A DNA stretch of 64,000 bases from Phycisphaera sp. (GTDB lineage: Bacteria; Planctomycetota; Phycisphaerae; Phycisphaerales; UBA1924): the NCBI GenBank assembly GCA_020639255.1, contig JACKGZ010000002.1:62001-126000 (forward strand). Direction: 5' to 3'. Under the pieces are notes generated by a model that saw only the letters and a program-made list of their open reading frames with translations, did no database searches and had not been told where the DNA came from. The translations under genes and the position numbers were made by a program. Of this stretch, positions 50,758 through 59,266 are shown one piece after another; the first letter of the stretch is position 1; every line of letters begins with the position of its first letter.

Positions 50758-52809
50758 ATGAACAACACCAGGGTCATGCTCGCCGCTCTCTGCGGCCTCT
50801 CCATCGGCTTCACAACCAACGCCGGCGCGACCGGCAGCGAGCCCGGCACGAAGGCCGCTAAGGACGTCGACGTCATCTCGCGCGAGGTGCTCTTCGGCAA
50901 CCCCGAACGCGCCTCGTTCCAGGCCAGCCCCGACGGCAAGTTCGTCAGCTGGCTTGCGCCCAAGGACGGCGTGCTGAACGTCTACGTCGCCCCGATCGAC
51001 CACATCGAAGCCGACGACGCCGTCACCAACGACGACTACCGCGGCATCCGCCAGTACTTCTGGGCCGAGAACGGCACGCACATCATCTACATGCAGGACA
51101 AAGGCGGCGACGAGAACTTCCACGCCTTCTCGGTCAACCTCAAGACCGGCGAGCGCATCGAGCTCACGCCCTTCGAGGGCGCCCGCGCCCAGATCCAGCA
51201 GACCAGCAAGCTGTTTCCGAATCACATCCTCATCGGCGTCAACAACCGCGACCCGCAGCTCTTCGACATCTACAAGGTCGACGTCACCACCGGCGAGCGC
51301 GAGCTCGTCTTCGAGAACTCCGGCTACCTCGGCTTCAACACCGACGACCACTTCAACGTGCGGTTCGCCGCACGCTACGAGGCCGACGGCTCGGTGAGCT
51401 ACTTCGAGGTCGACGGCGACACCGTCAAGGACGAGATCTACCTCAACGTCCCGAGCGCCGACGCGCTGACCACGCAGATCGTCGGCTTCAACACCGAGGG
51501 CGACAAGCTCTACATCATCGACAGCCGAACGGGCAACACCGCGGCCCTGTTCGTCCGCGACATGAACACAGGCCAGACCGACATGCTCTACGAGCACCCC
51601 AAGGCCGACATCTCGGGCGCCATGGGCAACCCGAAGACGGGCGAGGTCGAAGCGGTCGCCGCCAATTATCTGCGCACCGAGTGGAAGATCCTCGACGACG
51701 CCGTCGCGGGTGATCTCAAGTATCTCCGCACCGTGCAGGACGGCGACATCTCGATCACCAGCCGCGTCAAGGACGACACACTCTGGACCGTCGCCTACGT
51801 GCACGACGACGGGCCCGTCGAGTACTACACCTACGACCGCACCGCGAAACAGGCCGAATACATCTTCAGCAACCGCCCCGAGCTAGAGAACAAGCCCCTG
51901 GCGAAGATGCACCCGACGGTCATCGAGAGCCGCGACGGCCTGAACCTTGTCAGCTACCTCACGCTGCCCGTCTGGACCGACACCGACGGCGATGCACGTC
52001 CCGAAGAAGCGCTGCCGATGGTCCTGCTCGTCCACGGCGGACCCTGGGCGCGCGATCAATGGGGATACAACTCCATGCACCAGTGGCTCAGCAACCGCGG
52101 CTACGCCGTGCTCAGCGTCAACTACCGCGGCTCGACGGGCTTCGGCAAGGACTTCATCAACGCCAGCAACTTCGAGTGGGCCGGCAAGATGCACGACGAC
52201 CTCATCGACGCCGTCAACTGGGCCGAGGCCGAGGGTATCGCCGATCCTGACCGCGTCGCGATCATGGGCGGCTCCTACGGCGGCTACGCCACGCTTGTCG
52301 GACTCACCTTCACGCCCGACACCTTCGCCTGTGGCGTCGACATCGTCGGACCCAGCTCGCTCGTCACGCTTCTCAACTCCATCCCGCCCTACTGGAAGCC
52401 CGCGATGGAGCTCTTCAACCAGCGCGTCGGCAATCTCAGCACCGAGGAAGGCCGCGAGCTGCTCGAGTCGCGCAGCCCGCTCAACTTCATCGAGAAGATC
52501 AAGAAGCCACTGCTTATCGCCCAGGGCGCCAACGACCCGCGCGTCAAGCAGTCCGAGGCCGACCAGATCGTCCATGCGATGACCGAGAAGAACATCCCCG
52601 TCACGTACATTCTCTTCCCCGACGAGGGCCACGGCTTCGCCCGCCCGGAGAACAGCATGGCCTTCAACGCCGCGGCCGAGGCGTTCCTCGCCGAGCACAT
52701 CGGCGGACGCTACGAACCCATCGACGACGACATCGAGGGTTCGACCATGCAGGTGCCCACCGGCGCCGACGAAGTCCCGGGCCTCAAGGACGCGCTGGGC
52801 GACAAGTAA
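50758..52809 (+). CDS. Secreted S9-family prolyl oligopeptidase-type peptidase
   Basis: 683-aa serine peptidase. The start at 50758 gives a signal peptide (MNNTRVMLAALCGLSIGF). The first ~400 residues form a propeller-like domain (SFQASPDGKFVSWLAP and similar). The C-terminal alpha/beta-hydrolase domain has HGGPWARDQWGY, the nucleophile Ser506 in MGGSYGGYA, the acid in GANDPRVKQSEAD (about 593) and His in PDEGHGFARPEN (about 625). This is the S9C/acylaminoacyl-peptidase type. It probably degrades peptides in the periplasm or outside. ACAAGG is a weak ribosome site. A terminator follows. Confidence 0.92.
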   Translation: MNNTRVMLAALCGLSIGFTTNAGATGSEPGTKAAKDVDVISREVLFGNPERASFQASPDGKFVSWLAPKDGVLNVYVAPIDHIEADDAVTNDDYRGIRQYFWAENGTHIIYMQDKGGDENFHAFSVNLKTGERIELTPFEGARAQIQQTSKLFPNHILIGVNNRDPQLFDIYKVDVTTGERELVFENSGYLGFNTDDHFNVRFAARYEADGSVSYFEVDGDTVKDEIYLNVPSADALTTQIVGFNTEGDKLYIIDSRTGNTAALFVRDMNTGQTDMLYEHPKADISGAMGNPKTGEVEAVAANYLRTEWKILDDAVAGDLKYLRTVQDGDISITSRVKDDTLWTVAYVHDDGPVEYYTYDRTAKQAEYIFSNRPELENKPLAKMHPTVIESRDGLNLVSYLTLPVWTDTDGDARPEEALPMVLLVHGGPWARDQWGYNSMHQWLSNRGYAVLSVNYRGSTGFGKDFINASNFEWAGKMHDDLIDAVNWAEAEGIADPDRVAIMGGSYGGYATLVGLTFTPDTFACGVDIVGPSSLVTLLNSIPPYWKPAMELFNQRVGNLSTEEGRELLESRSPLNFIEKIKKPLLIAQGANDPRVKQSEADQIVHAMTEKNIPVTYILFPDEGHGFARPENSMAFNAAAEAFLAEHIGGRYEPIDDDIEGSTMQVPTGADEVPGLKDALGDK

Positions 52810-52856
52810 ACACACACTTCCCGACGGTCATGGGAGTCAGGTGAGAGAGACGGACC

Positions 52857-52895
52857 AAGACCAGGCCCGGCTTGCGAGAGCAGGCCGGGTCTTTT
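52857..52895 (+). terminator. Intrinsic terminator after the S9 peptidase gene
   Basis: agacc-aggcccggc pairs with ggccgggtct (one small bulge) around an 11-nt loop and ends in CTTTT. It lies 47 nt past the stop. Confidence 0.7.
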
Positions 52896-52910
52896 CATGC
52901 GCGAGCGCCG

Positions 52911-52916
52911 TATCGT
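52911..52916 (+). promoter_or_regulatory. -10 box TATCGT, 5 nt before GTG start (leaderless)
   Basis: TATCGT, ccggc, GTG at 52922. This supports the GTG over the upstream in-frame ATG, which lies in the terminator region. Confidence 0.5.
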
Positions 52917-52921
52917 CCGGC

Positions 52922-53431
52922 GTGACTGAGAAGCGCACCATCCCCTGCCCCGGTTGCGGCCTCGCTGTCCCCGACATCGACGCGCCCACGCACGCCTACA
53001 TCGGCGCGGCCCCGGGATGTTGGGAGATCTACGGGCGCGTCCTCGCGCGCGAATACGGCGAGCTGCGCAACCCGCCCTTTCACCGCCTGACCGTCGACGC
53101 CTACGCTGCCCAGCACCCGGGCACCGAGTCGCGCCGATCGACGCAATCCGTCGCGGGGCACCTCATCGCGCTCCACCTGGTCTTCGAGCAGGGCCTCGCC
53201 CCCGAGGTTGTGACAAAGCTCATGCCCGCGATCGTGTCGAAGGCCGAGTCGTTCCGCTGGCTCATGCCGCCGAGTTTCGTGGGAACGTTCACGGTGGAGT
53301 CTGTCGCGAATGCCAAGTCAGCCGAAGACCACGAACGAGCGGCGCGGCGATGGGCCGAGAGCGTCTGGCGGGCGTGGGGCGAGCACCACGAGACCGTCCG
53401 CGGCTGGGCCGGGGCTCATACACTCCGGTGA
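52922..53431 (+). CDS. DUF5946-like conserved hypothetical protein
   Basis: 169-aa soluble protein. It opens with CPGCGLAVPDIDAPTHAYIG, then AAPGCWEIYGRVLAREYG, and later HRLTVDAYAAQHPG and QSVAGHLIALHLV. These segments match the DUF5946 family as I remember it (CPGCG, PTH, GCW, HRLTVDAYxxQHPG). A zinc or heme role is possible from the Cys/His set but is not shown. The stop overlaps the gatC start (TGATG) and its last codons carry the gatC -10 box. Function unknown. Confidence 0.75.
   Translation: MTEKRTIPCPGCGLAVPDIDAPTHAYIGAAPGCWEIYGRVLAREYGELRNPPFHRLTVDAYAAQHPGTESRRSTQSVAGHLIALHLVFEQGLAPEVVTKLMPAIVSKAESFRWLMPPSFVGTFTVESVANAKSAEDHERAARRWAESVWRAWGEHHETVRGWAGAHTLR
53419..53424 (+). promoter_or_regulatory. 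-10 box TACACT inside the previous gene, 6 nt before gatC
   Basis: TACACT, ccggtg, ATG at 53431. The box lies in the last codons of the DUF5946-like gene. Confidence 0.6.
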
Positions 53432-53751
53432 TGAGCGAGAACGCCGACAAACTGTCCGAGGCCGAGGTCCGCACGATCGCGCACCTGGCGCGTCTCGCGC
53501 CGAGCGACGCCGAGGTCGAGTCGCTCCGCACCGAGCTCTCGGACATGCTCGCGATGGCGGCCACGCTCGCCGATGCCGATCTCGAAGGCGCCGATCCCAT
53601 GACCAGCCCCGTCGAGGCGATCAACCGCCTCCGCGACGACGAGCCGACACCCACGCTCACGCCGGGCGAGGTCGAGCATCTTGCCCCCGACACCGCCGCC
53701 GACGGCTCCATCCGCGTGCCGCGCGTCCTCGGCGACAGCGCCGGGGCGTAA
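53431..53751 (+). CDS. gatC: Asp-tRNA(Asn)/Glu-tRNA(Gln) amidotransferase subunit C
   Basis: 106-aa belt subunit that holds GatA and GatB together. It matches the family along its length: LSEAEVRTIAHLARLAPSDA, then LRTELSDMLAMAATLADADL, PMTSPVEAINRLRDDEPTPT and the final RVPRVLGD. gatA is at 31045 and gatB is not seen. Its start shares bases with the stop of the preceding gene but it has its own -10 box, so it can be expressed alone. Confidence 0.93.
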   Translation: MSENADKLSEAEVRTIAHLARLAPSDAEVESLRTELSDMLAMAATLADADLEGADPMTSPVEAINRLRDDEPTPTLTPGEVEHLAPDTAADGSIRVPRVLGDSAGA

Positions 53752-53827
53752 TAAACGGCTCTCTGGTGGGGGCGGCGTCCCGCCGCCCGTTTCCCTGACT
53801 CCTCTCCCAACGCAACACACAGCGCGG

Positions 53828-53833
53828 TACGCT
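53828..53833 (+). promoter_or_regulatory. -10 box TACGCT, 6 nt before start (leaderless)
   Basis: TACGCT, gaagag, ATG at 53840. Confidence 0.5.
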
Positions 53834-53839
53834 GAAGAG

Positions 53840-54934
53840 ATGCCCGACTTCGCATGGCACTGGTCCGGCTACGTTCTTGCCATCCTCGCGGGTTTCTTCG
53901 TGTTCCGCGCACTCTTCGCCGACAGGGCTAAGGGCCGCAAGCGCTGTCGGAAGTGCTGGTACGACATTACCTCACTCGGCGAAGCCCCGATCACCTGCCC
54001 CGAATGCGGCAAGGCGCACACCAAGCCGAAGCACCTCACGCGCACACGCAGACGCAAAAGGCGCGCACTCGCTTGGCTACTTATAATGGCTGTTGGCGGA
54101 TATGGGCTCTGGGTTGTGCCGCGAGTACAAGACGAAGGCAGACACGGGCTTGTGCCGAACTTCCTGTTGGTCTACTACGTCCCTCATCTCCGCCTTCCCC
54201 AGGTTTACCCTCATCCCAGATTAGATACGAAAGTCAGAGAACTCTTAGAGAATTGGGAAACACCCGAGGGCCAGAAGAAACTGCGTCGTCACATGCGTCT
54301 CTGGCTTGCGCTCGGACTCGTAGATCCCAGCGGCTACTACGGCGATCCAAAACTCAAAACAGTTGCGGATATCAATGCGAACCTCGGCAACTGGACAGCC
54401 GCCGGGGCTTTATTCCAGGATGTCATGCCGATGGAAGACCTTCCCAAATGGGCAAGGTGGGCCGCGATACGAACACAAATCAACAACCTCTTTCTGTGGG
54501 TTGAACCTACGGAGGAAGACGGCGACCTTTCTCAAGTCTTTGTCAGGGGAAACCGCCGTTGGGATGTGCAAATCGGTGACATGGTCATCGCCGTTCGTTC
54601 ACGCGATCAAGCCGGACCACCAGGCATGACTCTAATAGGCAAACTCGCGGAGATTCCGAAGAGTGCCGACAAGATGCTTGCGTGCAGCCCCGAACGGCTT
54701 GAGCAACTCGGATGGCGTGTTCCCGACCAAGATACCAAGTCGGGATTCATACCACCCCCGCACGCGGTCTTGCGATCGACTTCATCGGGAAAGTACTCCG
54801 CAACTGTGAGAATCACCGAAGCGGGCAATCTGATTGGAGAGTACTCGGTCGACTTTGAATTGGAGCCGCTTGACTGGCAGAATCCAAACCTGAGATTCCT
54901 GAAAGCTACGCGCACGGCCCAGCTCGGCGACTGA
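53840..54934 (+). CDS. Membrane protein with internal zinc ribbon
   Basis: 364 aa. Helix 1 (about 8-26) is followed by a zinc ribbon CRKCWYDITSLGEAPITCPE CG (about 37-58), a basic stretch (TRTRRRKRRA), helix 2 (about 72-90) and an exported domain of ~270 residues. The order is ribbon first and large domain last, the reverse of the four proteins at 28001-31028. The coding region after 54060 is AT-richer than the neighbours. The start is set by the -10 box. Function unknown; it is probably the same broad planctomycete ribbon-protein group. Confidence 0.7.
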   Translation: MPDFAWHWSGYVLAILAGFFVFRALFADRAKGRKRCRKCWYDITSLGEAPITCPECGKAHTKPKHLTRTRRRKRRALAWLLIMAVGGYGLWVVPRVQDEGRHGLVPNFLLVYYVPHLRLPQVYPHPRLDTKVRELLENWETPEGQKKLRRHMRLWLALGLVDPSGYYGDPKLKTVADINANLGNWTAAGALFQDVMPMEDLPKWARWAAIRTQINNLFLWVEPTEEDGDLSQVFVRGNRRWDVQIGDMVIAVRSRDQAGPPGMTLIGKLAEIPKSADKMLACSPERLEQLGWRVPDQDTKSGFIPPPHAVLRSTSSGKYSATVRITEAGNLIGEYSVDFELEPLDWQNPNLRFLKATRTAQLGD

Positions 54935-54938
54935 CATA

Positions 54939-54944
54939 TACAAT
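54939..54944 (+). promoter_or_regulatory. -10 box TACAAT, 5 nt before start (leaderless)
   Basis: TATACAAT, tcggc, ATG at 54950. Confidence 0.6.
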
Positions 54945-54949
54945 TCGGC

Positions 54950-56677
54950 ATGCTCCTCCTCACCATCACCCAGGGCCCCGACCGCGGCAAGGCGTTCAAC
55001 CTGCCCAACAACGAGCCCCAGCTCATCGGGCGCTCCTCCGAGGCCCTGCGCATCACCGACTTCACCGTCAGCCGCCGCCACGCCGAGCTCACGCCCGACT
55101 CCGGGCATTGGTACATCCGCGATCTCCAGTCCCACAACGGCACCTACGTCAACGGCGTCCGCATCAACAAACGCACCAAGCTCAAGATCGGCGACGAGAT
55201 CCGCGCCGGCTCGACCGTCTTCGCCTTCGGCGGCGTCGTGTCGCACCCCGAGTCCGACATCGTCGAGATCCTCCGTCCCGAAGAGATCGACGCCGAGATC
55301 GAGCACGCGCTGGCGAGCAACGAGGACTCGGTCCTCATGGCCGAGCCCGAGCCGCGCATCGCCGCCAACGAGCACCTACGCCTGCTCTTCAAGGCCAGCG
55401 AGATCGCGACCGAATCGATCGATAAACAAGAGCTCCTCGCGAGTATTCTCGAACTCGTCTTCGATCAGTTCGAGCCCGAGCGCGGCGTCATCCTCATCGC
55501 GCCCGACAAGTACCACTCGCCAAGGCCCGTGGTCGTCAAGTACATGACGCCGCCCAAGGGCGCCGAGGAAGCCAAGATCCAGCTCTCGCAGACGATCCTC
55601 CAGCACGCGATCGTCAAGAAGCAGTCGGTGCTCAGCTCGAACGCGATGGCCGACCCGCGGTTCAAGGCGGGCGATTCGATCCAGCGTCTCGGCATCCGCA
55701 GCGCGATGTGCAGCCCGATCCTCTTCCGCGAGCGCGTCTTCGGCGCGATCTACATCGACAGCTCCATCGTCAACTACACCTTCACCGCCGACCAGCTCGC
55801 GCTCCTCAACGCCGTCGGTCAACAGACGGGCCTGGCGATGGCGAACCTCGAACTCGTCGGCGAGCAGATCCACACCGAGCGCCTCGCGGTCATCGGCGAG
55901 ACCGTTGCCAGCCTCTCGCACTCCATCAAGAACATCCTCCAGGGCCTCCGGGGCGGCGCGGATGTCGTCGAGATGGGCCTCAAAAAGGACGACCTCAAGA
56001 TCGCCAAGGGCGGCTGGGCCATCCTCAAGCGCAACCTCGACCGCATCATGAGCCTCACGCTCAACATGCTCGCCTTCAGCCGTCAGCAGAACATCGAGAT
56101 CGAACTCACCAAGCTCGGCCCGCTCATCGAAGAGTGCGCGCAGCTGCTCGAGGGCATCTGCCAGACGCGGCAGGTTCCGCTCATTGTCGATGTGGATTCT
56201 GAAATACCGCCCGTGCCCGTCGATCCGAACCTGATCCACCAGGCGATGATGAACCTGATGACCAATGCCATCGAAGCGGTCGAGCCCAAGACCGGAGCTG
56301 TCACCGTGCGCGTCGACTACCACCCTCACGGCAAGCCCGGCGCCGACGGCAGACCCAAGCCCCACGCTCGCGGCACGAGCGGCGCCGAGGTCGAGATCTC
56401 CGTCATCGACAACGGCCCCGGCATCCCCGAAGACCGCAGACTCTGGATCTTTGAGCCCTTCAACACCACCAAGGGCATGCGAGGCACAGGCCTCGGGCTC
56501 GCCGTCACCAAGCGGATCATCGAGGACCACCACGGCGAGATCGAAGTCCTCGATACCGCCGGCGGCGGCGCGACCATCCGCATCCTCCTCCCCGCCGACC
56601 CGGCGCAGCTCATCGACCCCTCCGCCACCGCCGCCACGCGCAGCCTCACCAGCGCCCAACGCATCACGCGGAAGTGA
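54950..56677 (+). CDS. FHA-GAF-histidine kinase
   Basis: 575-aa cytoplasmic sensor kinase with no membrane segment. An N-terminal FHA domain (about 1-95; LIGRSSEALRITDFTVSRRH, then SHNGTYVNG) binds phosphothreonine peptides. A GAF domain (about 140-300) follows. The HisKA-like helix has His324 (LSHSIKNILQGL), then an HATPase domain with N box (NLMTNAIEAV), G1 (DNGPGIPED) and G2 (GTGLGLAVTKRI). The FHA input suggests cross-talk with Ser/Thr kinases. No response regulator is adjacent, so it is an orphan. Starts on a leaderless-type promoter. Confidence 0.92.
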   Translation: MLLLTITQGPDRGKAFNLPNNEPQLIGRSSEALRITDFTVSRRHAELTPDSGHWYIRDLQSHNGTYVNGVRINKRTKLKIGDEIRAGSTVFAFGGVVSHPESDIVEILRPEEIDAEIEHALASNEDSVLMAEPEPRIAANEHLRLLFKASEIATESIDKQELLASILELVFDQFEPERGVILIAPDKYHSPRPVVVKYMTPPKGAEEAKIQLSQTILQHAIVKKQSVLSSNAMADPRFKAGDSIQRLGIRSAMCSPILFRERVFGAIYIDSSIVNYTFTADQLALLNAVGQQTGLAMANLELVGEQIHTERLAVIGETVASLSHSIKNILQGLRGGADVVEMGLKKDDLKIAKGGWAILKRNLDRIMSLTLNMLAFSRQQNIEIELTKLGPLIEECAQLLEGICQTRQVPLIVDVDSEIPPVPVDPNLIHQAMMNLMTNAIEAVEPKTGAVTVRVDYHPHGKPGADGRPKPHARGTSGAEVEISVIDNGPGIPEDRRLWIFEPFNTTKGMRGTGLGLAVTKRIIEDHHGEIEVLDTAGGGATIRILLPADPAQLIDPSATAATRSLTSAQRITRK

Positions 56678-56682
56678 TCCCT

Positions 56683-56730
56683 CCTTCTCCCATCTGGGGA
56701 GAAGGTGCCCGCGTAGCGGGCGGATGAGGG
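56683..56730. repeat. REP-like intergenic repeat element
   Basis: ccttctccc...gggagaagg (56683-56705) is followed by the small stem gcccgc-gta-gcgggc (56707-56721) and cggatgagggg. This two-hairpin string resembles REP-like extragenic repeats seen in many GC-rich genomes. It lies right after the kinase gene and may also act as its terminator. Confidence 0.55.
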
Positions 56731-56800
56731 GCTCCGAGCCAGAGATGTCAAAGCAGAGATATCTCACCCGAATAGGAGAGGGAGTAAAGCCGACAAGCCC

Positions 56801-56806
56801 TACCCT
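56801..56806 (+). promoter_or_regulatory. -10 box TACCCT, 6 nt before start (leaderless)
   Basis: TACCCT, tcccgc, ATG at 56813. Confidence 0.5.
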
Positions 56807-56812
56807 TCCCGC

Positions 56813-57202
56813 ATGAGCAGCTTCCACGACTCCATCCGCGCCCTCTCCGACCGCTTCGCGCCCTCGATCGTCTTCGGCGCCCGACTGGGCCAACCGGGCG
56901 AAGTCCCCGACTCACTCCGCGAAAAACTCGACCCCTGGGCCATGTGGTCCGACCAGGCCGCCCAGTCGCTCGGCGTCGCGGTGCAGATCGCCGCCAGCCA
57001 GCGCCTCGGCCGCGAGGGCTCCGAAGAAGCGCTCGCCATCCTCGCGGGCCTGCGCCTGGCCTACATGAAGCTCGTCTCGGACCTGGCCGACTCGATGAAC
57101 ATCCCCGAGGGCGAGCTGCACAACCGCATCAACGAAACCATGAACAACGCGCAGATGGATGACAAGGGGCCGTTCGACGAGAACGATCAGCTCGGCTCGT
57201 AG
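56813..57202 (+). CDS. Small soluble hypothetical protein
   Basis: 129 aa, predicted alpha-helical, no signal peptide or cysteine motif. The middle (SEEALAILAGLRLAYMKLVS) and the acidic C-terminus (KGPFDENDQLGS) are not known to me. It converges on a membrane protein gene with a 16-nt overlap. The start is set by the -10 box. Function unknown. Confidence 0.65.
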   Translation: MSSFHDSIRALSDRFAPSIVFGARLGQPGEVPDSLREKLDPWAMWSDQAAQSLGVAVQIAASQRLGREGSEEALAILAGLRLAYMKLVSDLADSMNIPEGELHNRINETMNNAQMDDKGPFDENDQLGS

Positions 57203-57921
57203 GCGATGTTGTCGTCGTGAAGCGTTTGTCGTAGCCGACGGCTCATGACATACCCGAGAGCACCGAAACAACTCACGGGCACAAGCGACAGCGCTGAATA
57301 CAAAGCCGTCATCATGGTCGCCCCTCCGAGTGCCGGCACGGCGTCGGGGATCTTGATGTACCGGAGCGGGCGCACGGCTCCGTCCCGATATTCCTGCTCG
57401 ACGATGACCTCTCCACCGTTTCTTTCCATCATCCGCATCTTGAGCCAATTCGTTTCAGAATCCACTTCGCGCAGGTCAAGACGGTGAAGATACAGATCGC
57501 GCGATCCGATGCCAACATTAATCGCACTTCCAGAAGCGACTTGCTCAAGGGGGCCTTGCTCTGATCCAGCAAGCCAGTACGGCCGCTCGTTGCCGTTGGC
57601 CGGAGGGATTGTGTACCAACCGGAGCGATCCGGAACAACACCGAGACCGTCGATACGAACGAACGGAACGATGCCGGAGTGCGGCCCGGCACTGACGAAC
57701 ACAGACATATTCTCTGGTGGGTCAAAGTTGAACAAGCCATCGTTCGACCAGCTGAGGATGCCGTAGGGTCGAACACCTATCAGATACGCGCACAGCAGCC
57801 CGCCCCCGAAGTACGTCACAATCGCCCAGATGAACCCCGTCATGATCGGCGGACACCAGAGGCACGTCACGAGCGACAGGAGTGCTTTGAAACGTTCCAC
57901 GCATCCTCTACGCCGCGACAT
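57187..57921 (-). CDS. Two-helix membrane protein, zinc-ribbon relatives' layout but no ribbon
   Basis: 244 aa. Helix 1 (about 27-52, MTGFIWAIVTYFGGGLLCAY) is followed by an exported domain of ~145 residues, helix 2 (about 200-225, MMTALYSALSLVPVSCFGAL) and a short basic tail. The topology is like that of the proteins at 28001-31028 but there is no CxxC pair. I chose the ATG at 57921; in-frame GTG codons upstream would run into dinB. AT-richer than its neighbours. Function unknown. Confidence 0.6.
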   Translation of the reverse strand: MSRRRGCVERFKALLSLVTCLWCPPIMTGFIWAIVTYFGGGLLCAYLIGVRPYGILSWSNDGLFNFDPPENMSVFVSAGPHSGIVPFVRIDGLGVVPDRSGWYTIPPANGNERPYWLAGSEQGPLEQVASGSAINVGIGSRDLYLHRLDLREVDSETNWLKMRMMERNGGEVIVEQEYRDGAVRPLRYIKIPDAVPALGGATMMTALYSALSLVPVSCFGALGYVMSRRLRQTLHDDNIAYEPS

Positions 57922-57953
57922 TCCGGAAGTTCTTGACCCTCCAACAATCCCCC

Positions 57954-59168
57954 ATGGCACGAGCCATCCTCCACGCCGATCTCGACGCCTTCTTCGCGTC
58001 CGTCGAGCAGCTCGACAACCCCGAGCTCCGCGGCAAACCAGTCCTCGTCGGCGGCACCGGCAAACGCGCCGTCGTCGCCGCCGCCAGCTACGAGGCCCGC
58101 GCCTTCGGCTGCCGCAGCGCCATGCCCACCGCGACCGCGCTCCGCCTCTGCCCCCACGCCGTCGTCGTCAAACCCCACGGCAAACGCTACCGCGAGCTCT
58201 CCGACACGGTCTTCGAGATTTTCGAATCCGTCACACCACTCGTCGAGCCGCTCTCGATCGACGAGGCCTTCCTCGACGTCACCGGCTCGGTGCGACTGCT
58301 CGGCTCGCCCGAGGTCATCGCGCGCGACATCCGCAAGCGTGTCCACGAAACCACGGGTCTGACCGTCTCCGTCGGCGTCGCGCCCAACAAGTTCCTCGCC
58401 AAGCTCGCAAGCGAGATGGACAAACCCGACGGCCTCACAATCATCACGCCGGACAAAATCCAGGAAACACTCGACCCGCTGCCCGTTTCTGCGATCTTCG
58501 GGGTCGGCAAAGCCGCCGAGAAAAAACTCGCCTCGCTCGGCATCCGCACCATCGCGGACCTCCGGCACGCACCCGAAGAATTGCTCGTCGCGCGCCTCGG
58601 CTCGATGGGCCCGCATATCCATCGCCTCGCGCAGGGCATCGACGATCGCGAGGTGCATCCTGATCACACAGCCAAATCCGTCGGCCACGAACAAACCTTC
58701 GGCGACGATCTCACCGACCGCGAACTCATCCGCTCCATACTGCTCGCGCAGGTCGAACAAGTCGGACGCCGACTGCGCCATAAAGGACGGGCCGCAGGAA
58801 ACGTCACACTCAAGATCCGCTTCGGCGACTTTGAAACGATCACACGCTCCACATCGCTCGGCACGCAAACCGACAGCACCGAAGAGCTCTGGCAGGCCTC
58901 GCTCGCGCTCCTCGAAACATGGATGAAGCAGTCGTTCCATCCCGTGCGACTCATCGGCATGACCGCCAGTCAGTTGTCGGGTGCAGAGGACATCCAGCCC
59001 GGCCTGTTCGGCGGCGACGAACGCGAGAAGCGGTCCAGACTCGACCAGGCCGCGGATGAAATCGCACGCCGATTCGGAGGCGACTCGATCCGTCGAGCCG
59101 CCTCGTTCTCGAAATCACCCTCTCAGCGGGCAAACAAACCGAAGCCGGGCGGTGATTCTCGGGCCTGA
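57954..59168 (+). CDS. dinB: DNA polymerase IV (Y-family translesion polymerase)
   Basis: 404-aa error-prone polymerase that copies damaged templates. Palm residues are visible: ILHADLDAFFASVEQ (Asp9 and Asp11 with the steric-gate region), SYEARAFGCRSAMP in the fingers, and the catalytic SIDEAFLDVTG. A thumb HhH (IFGVGKAAEKKLASLGI) and little-finger domain follow. The C-terminal IQPGLFG resembles a beta-clamp-binding motif (QxxLF-like), fitting contact with DnaN. An AACAAT hexamer lies 5 nt before the ATG but is a poor match to the leaderless boxes. Confidence 0.95.
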   Translation: MARAILHADLDAFFASVEQLDNPELRGKPVLVGGTGKRAVVAAASYEARAFGCRSAMPTATALRLCPHAVVVKPHGKRYRELSDTVFEIFESVTPLVEPLSIDEAFLDVTGSVRLLGSPEVIARDIRKRVHETTGLTVSVGVAPNKFLAKLASEMDKPDGLTIITPDKIQETLDPLPVSAIFGVGKAAEKKLASLGIRTIADLRHAPEELLVARLGSMGPHIHRLAQGIDDREVHPDHTAKSVGHEQTFGDDLTDRELIRSILLAQVEQVGRRLRHKGRAAGNVTLKIRFGDFETITRSTSLGTQTDSTEELWQASLALLETWMKQSFHPVRLIGMTASQLSGAEDIQPGLFGGDEREKRSRLDQAADEIARRFGGDSIRRAASFSKSPSQRANKPKPGGDSRA

Positions 59169-59266
59169 GCCCTTTCAAGATCGTGCGAACAGCAAACTTC
59201 CTGCAACTGCCCGCGCCCCCGCCCCGTATACCCGGCTACTCGTGACCTGCCAGGATCTTTCGAGAC

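Noticed and set aside
50245..51804. 519-aa minus-strand frame opposite the VTT and S9 peptidase genes
   Set aside because: Antisense shadow: it spans two real genes and their intergenic region, and its composition is low-complexity Val/Asp/Glu/Ala.
55376..56893. 505-aa minus-strand frame opposite the FHA-GAF kinase
   Set aside because: Antisense shadow of a gene with strong domain evidence; it also runs through the REP-like repeat.
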